Source of the DNA: Cryptomeria japonica
Lineage: Eukaryota; Streptophyta; Pinopsida; Cupressales; Cupressaceae
Reading direction: 5' to 3'
DNA: 64,000 nucleotides
NCBI RefSeq assembly: GCF_030272615.1
Contig: NC_081405.1
Location: forward strand, 572,595,752 to 572,659,751
In this document: in pieces, positions 56,307 through 64,000 of the stretch
Layout: each line of letters opens with the position of its first letter
Position numbering within the stretch: position 1 is the stretch's first letter
The notes under the pieces: model-generated
What the model was told of the DNA's origin: nothing
The model's database searches: none
Seen by the model: the letters and a program-made list of their open reading frames with translations, nothing else
Made by a program: the position numbers and the translations under genes

Positions 56307-56959
56307 TGTTAGTGCAGGTTTTATATTTTGCTTATGTTAGGGGGTATTTATTTTTCCCACATATATTATTAATCTTTCTTAGGTTATTAGGAGTGGTTAA
56401 TATGAGGACACGTGGTGAAATACTTTGACTACATGTGTAACTCTCCACCTCACATGGTTAGTTGAGTTACACACCCTCTTTTGGCTTGTTGTGCCACCTC
56501 TCATAACCACTATTTTGTCATTTCCTAAGTGGGTTATGGGATAGTTGGGTTTCTCACCCTCTTTCAGCTTTATGTGACACCTCTTATAACTCCTTTTTTG
56601 TTTTCATGTAAGGAGGTTATGCCACATGTTTTGGCATTTACCAAGTAGGCAAAAACCTCTCACCTTTTCTAGGGTAGTAGGTAAAACCTCCCACTTTTTA
56701 TGGAGGTGGGAGTTAATGCACCTCTTGGATGTATACGCTATTATTTTTATATATAATAAGCACTATACTCTTACTTTCACTAGTTCAGTGATAACTCGGT
56801 GAGAGTCTTCTCCAAAATTCTATTCTATTTTTTTTTCTCATATTAGATTTATCTTCATTTGGCTATTTTGATCTTCGATCATCTGTTGCTTGGAGTTTCA
56901 TCTAATCTACGATCAACATCAGATCTTGGCTCAGTTGTTGGTTCTCGCCGAATCTAACA
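56307..56959 (+). repeat. 5' LTR of the old copia element (653 bp)
   Basis: TGTTAGTGCAGG to GAATCTAACA. Aligned by eye with 62289-62939, including the shared blocks TTAGGAGTGGTTAATATGAG and CTAGTTCAGTGATA. TATATATAATAAGCAC near 56750 is a plausible TATA region. Confidence 0.9.
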
Positions 56960-56971
56960 TGGTATCAAAGT
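56960..56971 (+). other. PBS of the old copia element
   Basis: TGGTATCAAAGT, matching the first eight bases of the initiator-tRNA-Met primer site, directly after the LTR. Confidence 0.8.
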
Positions 56972-58046
56972 TGTGTTGTCTAGTGTAGCTCATTGTTTTT
57001 CTGATATATTTGAGAGATTTGAGACTATTAGATAGCTAATATTTTTCTTATAAACCAGAAATTCTCTTCTCCTGCATTCTCGTGTGACCTAGAGAATCAT
57101 AACAGTTTAAAGGAAAATAAGCTTCTAATTTGGTTTTATATATATGTGTTCTTTTGAGATCTATGTGATTGCAAATTTTTGGTAATATTGGAAGATTCTT
57201 CAACATTTCCAGAGTGTCTAAAAGGATTGAGAAAGTCAAAAGTGACTTTTATTTCACCAAAATTGGAGTTTGGAGGACACTGTAAAAAAACTAGAGTGAA
57301 TTATTTTTTACTGGAGCTATTTTCATTTTGGCTTCAAAATTTCAGCTTCTTCTCATTTGCAGGAACAAATATTTTTGGGTTTTCTTCCCAGTATCGAAAA
57401 ACTTTTGGTTTTGCTCCCAAAAAATAAATAATTTTTGCATAAATCAAGTTTGAACAGGGCGTGATCCATTTTTCTAGCTGGCAGATTCAACAACCTCTCT
57501 TAAAAGTTGCATAGCTTTTGCCTCGGGTGTCATATTTTTGCAAATGAGTACTTGACGGAAAGATGGAAACAAGAAATTTCCATTCACATAGGTTTCATGA
57601 AAAAAATATTCCTTTTTCCATCAGATATTGCAGGTTCAAGCAACTGCATTTTTTTCTACAAGTCATATCTTTCACCTCACAACTCTATTTTAAAAAAACA
57701 AATAATTGTTGGAAAGGTATTGAAAAGTATGATGCAACTATAAGGCTATTTTTTTCAGATTTTGTATCAAATTTATTTGTATTAAAACTTTCTATTTTTT
57801 GGCCATTGGAGCCTTCAAAAGCATTGTAATCAGATAAAAAGCCTTGTAAACACACTAATTATAAAGTGCCAACCTTGTAATATTTGGGTGGGCGGGTGAT
57901 TATTGAGACTAGTGGAAAGGGGGGGTGATTTTTGAGACTAGTGGAAAGTGGGAGTGATTTATGAGACTAGTGGAAAGGGGGGTTGTCTCTTGTGTCTTCT
58001 TTCTTGCTCTTGTTCCAGTTCTTTGCAATCTTCTTTTTTGCTATCA
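56972..58046 (+). other. Leader of the old copia element, with a short tandem repeat
   Basis: A T-rich non-coding leader. Immediately before gag, at about 57893-57982, a unit of about 33 bp, GTGATTNTTGAGACTAGTGG followed by AAAGGGGGG, occurs three times. Open frames at 57179-57829 have no domain. Confidence 0.6.
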
Positions 58047-59029
58047 TGGATGCATCTACAGTTCTTGTTTTAACACCATATAATTATTTTGAATGGAAGT
58101 CTAAGATGATAATATATCTGAAAAGATATGGATATCATCGTGTTACTATGGGACTTGAAACTGAACCTCAGGGTGATGCAAAAAAGATTAAATGGTTTAA
58201 TAAATGTGATGAAGCTTTTGGTACTTTGTGTATGTCAGTCTCCCTTGACCTTCTTTTGGAAAATCTCTTTGGTAAGTAAGATGAGCTAAGAGGTCATCAG
58301 TTGGAGAATGTACTCATAGGGTTGAATCCAACCAATTTTGACACTATACAAAACTTCTTCACAAAATTCAAGTCTGTAAGATTACAGTTGGAACAATGTG
58401 GAACTAAGAAAGATGATAAGCAACTAATCTTGAGTATTGTTTCTAAGCTTGGTCCTAACTATTCAATGTTTGTTTCTACATTCTATACTATAAAATGTGC
58501 CCTAGGTACCACATTCAAAATGTGTTCTCTAGATGAACTTGTTGCAGAACTCACTAGGGAGTAGGACAAATTGGTTCAAACAGGTACAATAAAGCCCTCT
58601 AGGTCATATGCCTTAGTTGTAAATCAAGGCACAAAAGAACATAAAGTATCTAATAAGAAAGATAAAAAACAAAAGAACCAAGGAGAGAAGAAGAAATATC
58701 AGAAATCTGCTTCAAAAGCAGATAATCAAAATTCTTCATCAAAAGGTGAACAACCTAAGAAGGAGAAGGCCAGGTGTTCTTATTGTAAGAGGCCTGGTCG
58801 TGATGAACATAAATGTTTAAAGAAACAAATTGATCACCTTTCACATCTTCTTGAAAAGAATAATATCAAGGTGTCTGATTCAGTCAAACAAAGTTCATTA
58901 GAAGGATCTTCAAAGGACATAGATAAGAGTAAGGGGAAAGGAAAGGGTAAGGCCCTAGTTGTTGTTGCTTCACAACCCGATTCTTGGATAATTGACTTAG
59001 GTGCACAACATGGCTTCTTTAGAAGATGA
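58047..59029 (+). pseudogene. Old copia gag and protease start, broken
   Basis: The gag begins MDASTVLVLTPYNYFEWK at 58047, typical of copia gag (UBN2/DUF-type). Stops occur at 58277 and 58562; the second is TAG in TRE-stop-DKLVQTG, where CAG/Gln is expected. The frame then carries a Lys-rich linker and a zinc knuckle CSYCKRPGRDEHKC in which the His expected after G is Arg. The protease start SWIIDLGAQHGF has Leu where the catalytic D-S/T-G needs Ser or Thr. The frame ends at a stop at 59027. It would have made the particle and its protease; it cannot now. Confidence 0.85.
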
Positions 59030-62000
59030 TTTCACCTCTTTAGAGCCATGTTCTATGCTTTCCACCCTAATGGGTGATGACGCTATTGTTTAAGTGCATG
59101 GGAGAGGGTCTGTTGATGTGGGCGAAGGAACATTTCAGGATGTCCTTTGTGTTCCATCTTTATCAACTAATCTCCTATCTGTTTTTCAGATCACTCACAT
59201 TGGTTCTGGAAAGCGAGTTGAGTTCACACCAAATACAGTGGTAATCAGTGAAATGCATAATGGGTCTATTGTTTTTATGGGAAAAGCATATAATTATTCC
59301 AGATTATATTAGTTTTCTCACTTTATTCTTGACTCTCCTTCGACATCATTACTCACTCTTGCAGATGAGGTGAGTTGTTTGTGGTATAAATAGTTTGGCC
59401 ACTTGAACTACCATTACTTGCAATAGCTTAGTCAACAAGACATGGTTTCAGGGTTGCCTTCTACTCAATTTTCAGATGGAGTTTGCCAAGAATGCATTCT
59501 TGGTAAGCATCTTGAGGAGAAGTATGATAAAGGCAAATCATGGAGAGCTACACAACTATTGGAGTTGGTACACAATGACTTGGCATGATCATTTCCACAA
59601 CCATCTTTCAGTAGAGCTAGACATGTCTTGACATTTATTGATGACTTTTCTAAATATGCATGGGTTTACTTTCTAAAACAAAACTTTGAAGTCTTGGAGA
59701 ATTTTCTAGATTTCAAAGCTTTTGCAAAGAAACAATTTGTGAAGTTCATCAAGATTTTGTGTACAGATAATGGGGGTGAATATGTTAATTATCAGTTTGA
59801 ACAATTTTGTGCTTTTGAAGGTATCAACATGCAACACATAGTTTCATATAGTCCTCAGCAAAATGGTGTCACAAAATGCAAGAACAGGTCTTTGAAGGAG
59901 ATGGCCAATTGTATGATTCACTCCAAGTCTTTAGCACCTTAGTATTGGGTGGAGGTGATCAACTCTGTGTGCTACATCCAAAACTGAGTTCCTCATAAAG
60001 CTGTGAAGGGGGTAACTCCCTTTCAAGCTTGGACTGGTTGGAAACCTATAGTTAAGCACTTCAGAGTGTTTGGTTCTCTTGCATGGGCCCACATTCCAAT
60101 AGAGAAACACAAGGCTATGGATCCGTAGAGCAAGCCTTGTATATTTGTTGGATATCTAGATGATGTCAAAGGGTTTAGACTTCTCCAGCCCACTACTCAT
60201 GAGTTGTTCATTAAGAGGAGTGTTTGTTTTGAGGAGAGTTCCTCTAGTTCTTCTCATACCACTTCTCCATCCATTGTCACATTAGAGACATTTCATCATG
60301 ATGATAGTTCTTCAGTTCTTCAGAGGATCTTAATCCTCCTAATCTAGATGAGGAATCTTCTTCTTCTACTTCAGATGGCGACAATGATGATGAGGATTCA
60401 CATTCCTCTCATAGTCATCATTAAGAGGTTGATGATTCTCCCCCAAACTCTCAAGTCTCAATGCCTCTTTGGGCTCGACAAACATTTGAGTCAGTGTGAG
60501 ATTGGCTTGGTGATCCATCAAATACTAGAAGAAGAAGGGCACAATTTCAGCAGGCTTCACATCTCTTCATTGCTTCAACTTTTGATCCACAATATTTTTG
60601 AGAAGCTTCAGGTGTTCCCGAGTGGGATGTTGCAATGCAAGAAGAGTTTAATTCATTGGAAAGGAATCACACATGGGATTTAGATCCTCTTCCTAAGGGA
60701 AGGAAAATTGTTCGATGCAAGTGGATCTATGGAACAAAATTTGTAGCAGATGGGTCAGTTGATAAGTATAAGGTTCGCTTAGTAGTAAAAGGATTTTCCC
60801 AAGTTTCAGGGATTGATTACTCTAAGAATTTTTCTCCAGTCGCTGAGATGAATTCCATCCAACTTGTTCTTGTTATAGCTACAACCCATCATTGGGAGGT
60901 TCATTAGATGGATGTGAAGAGTGCATTTCTTCATGGTGACCTTTAGGAGGAAATCTACATGGAGTAACCATAAGGGTTTGTTCAAGATCCTTCACTTGTG
61001 TGTCGACTTCTAAAGTCTCTCTATGGCCTCAAACAGGCTCCTCGAGCTTGGTATGCCAAGATGGACTCTTTCCTTCTAACAGTTGGTTTCACTCGATGTC
61101 ATTCTTATCTAAACACATACATTCTACAATAGGATGATACTCGCATTTTTGGTTTTCTATGTTGATGACTTGTTGATCACAGGGGGTCACTCATCCACCA
61201 TTAAGGGAGTGAAAACTGCTCTACATGATAGATTTTTGATGTCAGACTTGGGTCTTCTACATTACTTCTTGGGGATTGAGATCACTTAGTCTTCTTTAGG
61301 TATCTTCCTTGGACAACTGAAGTATGCACTTGATATACTCTCTAGATTTTGCATGACTGACTATAAGCTTGCACCAATTCCATTTTTGTTAGGGGTCAAA
61401 CTTGAGGCTAAGTGTTCTTCACCCTTTGTTGATGGCACTTTATACCAACAACTTGTTGGGAGCCTCATCTACTTGACCCATACAGGAACAAATATTTTAT
61501 ATGTTGTGGGATGGTCTTTAGATTCATTTTAGAGCCGCGTGAATTGCATTGGGAAGCAGCTAAGTGGATCCTCCACTACATTCAGGGTACTCACAATTAT
61601 GGAATATAATATTCAACATGCATGGATATTGACTTGGTGGGATATACAAATTCAGATTGGGCAGGTGATTCTCAGAATCACAAGTCTACTTTAGGGTATT
61701 TCTTCTCGCTTGGTTCTAGTCCAATTTGTTGGTAGAGCAAGTAGTCTACAATTGTTGTTTCATCAACAGAGGTTGAGTATCAAGGGGTAGTCAATGCCAC
61801 CAATGAGGCTATTTGGCTTCAAAATATTCTCACCGAGTTTGGTATTCCAATAAGAAATCCTACTATCATCTTTTGTGGTAATCAGAGTGCTATACAAATC
61901 TCAAGAAATCTAGTTCATCACCAGAGGATGAAATACATTGAGATACATATGCACTACATAAGGGATTTGATTCAGAAAGGCATCATTTATCTTAAGTATT

Positions 62001-62089
62001 TTTCTACTTCAGAGAAGACTGTAGACATGTTCACCAAACCCTTCATCGAAAGCAAGTTTCTTCATTTGCAAGATTTGTTTGGGATGTGA
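59030..62089 (+). pseudogene. Old copia integrase, reverse transcriptase and RNase H, broken
   Basis: GAG-pre-integrase text and the integrase core at 59628-59942 (TFIDDFSKYAWVYFLK, CTDNGGEY, SPQQNGV) follow in order, but the catalytic Glu is Lys (VTKCKNRS). Reverse transcriptase starts at 60635 (NHTWDLDPLPKGRKIVRCKW, then KYKVRLVVKGFSQ), and stops at 60907, 60943, 60964 and 60973 interrupt MDVKSAF..GDL..GF. YVDDLLITG is present near 61159 in a shifted frame. RNase H has YTNSDWAGD (Asp to Asn), SSTEVEY and a terminal DMFTKPF near 62040. Several stops are TAG where Gln (CAG) is conserved. Overall order is that of Ty1/copia. Confidence 0.88.
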
Positions 62090-62278
62090 CAGGTGTCTAC
62101 TTCAAGAGGGGTTTCTTAATCATTCATTCTTTCTCTCTCTCTTTAGGGGGGAGGGGAGGGGAGAGCGATTATTCCTCTTATGGGGGGCTTCTTCTTTTGG
62201 GGGGATATCTATGTACATGGGTACCTAACATGGCCTCATTTTTCAGGACCCATCTTTTCACCCACCTAAGCTATGCTT

Positions 62279-62288
62279 AAAAGGGGGG
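62279..62288 (+). other. Polypurine tract of the old copia element
   Basis: AAAAGGGGGG directly before the 3' LTR start TGTTAGTG. The 190 bp between the last codon and this tract contain another G-rich run near 62143-62165. Confidence 0.75.
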
Positions 62289-62939
62289 TGTTAGTGTAGG
62301 TTTTTTATTTTCCTTATGTTAGGGGGTATTTATTTTTCCTGCACATATATTATTAAGCTTTCTTAGGTTATTAGGAGTGGTTAATATGAGGACACATGAC
62401 AAAATACTTCAAATGCATGTGTAACTCTCCACCTCACATGGTTAGTTGAGTTACACACCCTCTTTTGGCTTGTTGTGCCACCTCTCATAACAACTATTTT
62501 ATCATTTCCTAAGTGGGTTATGGTGTAGTTAGGTTTCTCACCGTCTTTCAGCTTTATGTGTCACCTCTTATAACTCCTTTTTTTTGTTTTCATGTAAGGA
62601 GGTTATGCCACATGTTTTGACATTTACTAAGTAGGTAAAAACCTCCCACATTTTTTGGGGTAGTAGGTAAAACCTCCCACTTTTTATGGAGGTGGGATTT
62701 AATGCACCTCTTGGATGTATATGTTATTATTTTTCTATATGATAAGCACTATACTCTCACGTTCACTAGTTCAGTGATATCTTGGTGAGAGTCTTCTCCA
62801 AAATTCTCTTGTCTCTATTTTTTCTCTCATATTAGATTTATCTTCATTTAGCTATTTTGATCTTCGATCATCTGTTGCTTGGAGTTGCATGTGATACATT
62901 AGATGTTGGCTTGGTTCTCGCTTTTCATAGAATCTAACA
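62289..62939 (+). repeat. 3' LTR of the old copia element (651 bp)
   Basis: TGTTAGTGTAGG to GAATCTAACA, followed by the duplication AAACT (62940-62944). It differs from the 5' LTR by scattered substitutions and a few small indels. Confidence 0.9.
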
Positions 62940-62944
62940 AAACT

Positions 62945-63480
62945 TTGTTAAACACGACAAATTTTGCTTTGACTTTTTGTATGGGTTAGACATTTTTGAA
63001 TTTGGTTTGTTAATATTGAAACCAAAATGAATATATGTTAGTAAGAGTACTCTGTTATTAATAGATATGCATTTCTTGACATCATTATTATGATGTCATG
63101 TTTTCCAAAATGGATATCCATTTTGTTTAGCCTAAAAAACATACTTTAGTAAAATGGGCATAACTTTTGCATTTCTTATCAAAATTTTGATTTTTTATAG
63201 GCATTGAAAAGGCGATTTAGAGACATATAAAATGGGTAAGGTAATTTTATTAGAGTGTACACAAAAAATTAATTATAATCTTTTGAATTCAATGCTCCAT
63301 TTTTAAAACTTTTTAAAATACTTAGAAATTTAGCATATAAAGTCTTTTTTTTGTTCATTTGTTTGATCCTAAAAGAATTAAAACATCTATAAAGTAGCAA
63401 ATAATGATTTTTTAAAAATTTACATACTAATGAGACTAAAAAATTTACATAAATCATCATAGAAGGTTGTCTTTAATCCT
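62945..63480. other. Unassigned AT-rich spacer
   Basis: Continuation of the sequence into which the old copia inserted. No gene, LTR or repeat partner recognised. Confidence 0.35.
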
Positions 63481-64000
63481 ATGCATACCTTTGCCGAAGT
63501 TGACGTAGGAGAAAATATCCTTATATACCTCTCTATCCTTCTCTCTATTTACTTAGGTATATCTCACTCTCTCCTCCTCTCATATCTCACTTTCAAATCC
63601 ATCTCCCTCCCTTTCCCTTACTATATATATATATATATACAAACACACAAACATATCTTTCATCTATCTATTCCTCCTCTACTTATCTCACTCCTTTTCT
63701 CATCCCATCTAGATTTTTCCCAAGTTATATCTATCTCTACATATGTCTCCCTCTTTCTATTCCTATTTCTCCCTATCCCACTATATCCCTATCACCCCCT
63801 ATTTCTATATCTCTCTAATAATCTCTCTTCTCTCTATTTATCTCTCCCCTCTACCTTCCTCTACCTATACCTATTTATTACCTATCTCTATCAACTCTCT
63901 TGTCCCCTCTATCTCTATCTCCCTATAGATCTATTTTCATGTGTTTCTATATCTCATTATCTCTAAATATCTATTCTGCATTCCATTTCTACCTCCATTT
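63481..64000. repeat. Pyrimidine-rich low-complexity tract
   Basis: Dense CTCTCTAT/ATCTCTCC-type sequence with a (TA)n run at about 63623-63640. It yields a 161-codon frame (63481-63966) of Leu/Ser/Tyr/Ile composition, a translation of CT-rich DNA without domain structure, so no gene is called. Confidence 0.7.

Larger units (their letters stand above)
56307..62939 (+). mobile_element. Old, full-length but inactivated Ty1/copia element (6,633 bp)
   Basis: Both LTRs (56307-56959 and 62289-62939), a PBS, a roughly 1.1-kb leader, gag-pol in copia order, a polypurine tract and a perfect target duplication AAACT (56302-56306 and 62940-62944). LTR ends are TGTTAG..CTAACA. The LTRs differ at many sites and the coding region carries many stops and lost catalytic residues, so it is clearly older than the copia at 23660. 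Confidence 0.93.

Noticed and set aside
63481-63966. A 161-codon open frame at the right edge
   Set aside because: It is a translation of a CT-rich low-complexity tract; composition explains the absence of stops.

Overview
The window is plant nuclear DNA, most likely from a gymnosperm (conifer-type) genome. It is AT-rich and gene-poor, and nearly all of it is LTR retrotransposon in various states of decay, nested in one another. The only part that looks like a live host gene is the first three exons of a BMS1-type ribosome-biogenesis GTPase on the minus strand (2757-3442), with clean GT/AG splice sites. Its next exon is not visible in the 2.7 kb left to the window edge, so either a long intron follows or the gene is truncated. 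The host assignment is an inference from gene content and repeat style.

Layout. 1-3442: BMS1 5' exons and an unexplained flank. 3575-4642: an acidic repetitive reading-frame remnant, then a frameshifted fragment of the RNA polymerase II largest subunit (NRPB1). 4985-10110: a PLS-type pentatricopeptide (PPR) pseudogene of about seven 300-bp modules, split by a 1.6-kb DNA-transposon-like insertion (5479-7106, 9-bp duplication) and a solo LTR (8263-9604, 5-bp duplication). 10306-17860: LTR fragments, motif-rich LTR-like DNA and a second solo LTR (15228-17860, duplication GGTAC). 17866-32562: two copies of a roughly 4-kb non-coding repeat facing each other as a large inverted repeat. The right copy is interrupted by a young, apparently complete Ty1/copia element (23660-28903) with one uninterrupted 1359-aa polyprotein.

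32645-35605: a copia integrase scrap, a minus-strand LTR with its primer site, and AT-rich filler. 35606-48540: a long, decayed Ty3/gypsy element of the Tat/Ogre type, with two RNase H domains and a G-patch-like motif. 48541-51987: the 3' part of a second gypsy element on the minus strand, with a broken plant-mobile-domain (PMD) frame in antisense. 51988-52285: a stray duplicate of the first gypsy leader. 52550-55467: a non-autonomous copia-type element flanked by an unusually long 17-18 bp direct repeat. 56307-62939: a second, dead Ty1/copia element with perfect 5-bp duplications. 62940-64000: unassigned sequence ending in a pyrimidine-rich tract.

The retroelement genes act together only as gag-pol units: capsid, protease, integrase, reverse transcriptase and RNase H made as one polyprotein, primed from a tRNA at the PBS. 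Only the 23.7-28.9 kb copia copy still looks able to do this. The older copies carry stops, frameshifts and catalytic-residue losses, many explicable as C-to-T change on one strand or the other, the pattern expected of long-methylated DNA. No CRISPR array, tRNA gene or rRNA gene was recognised. I found no convincing new biochemical system. The most unusual observations are the TA..TA termini of the young copia element (its target duplication confirmed by an empty paralogous site), the long flanking duplication at 52.5/55.5 kb, the large inverted repeat, the antisense PMD frame, and the hairpin-like and palindromic motif clusters in LTRs and leaders.
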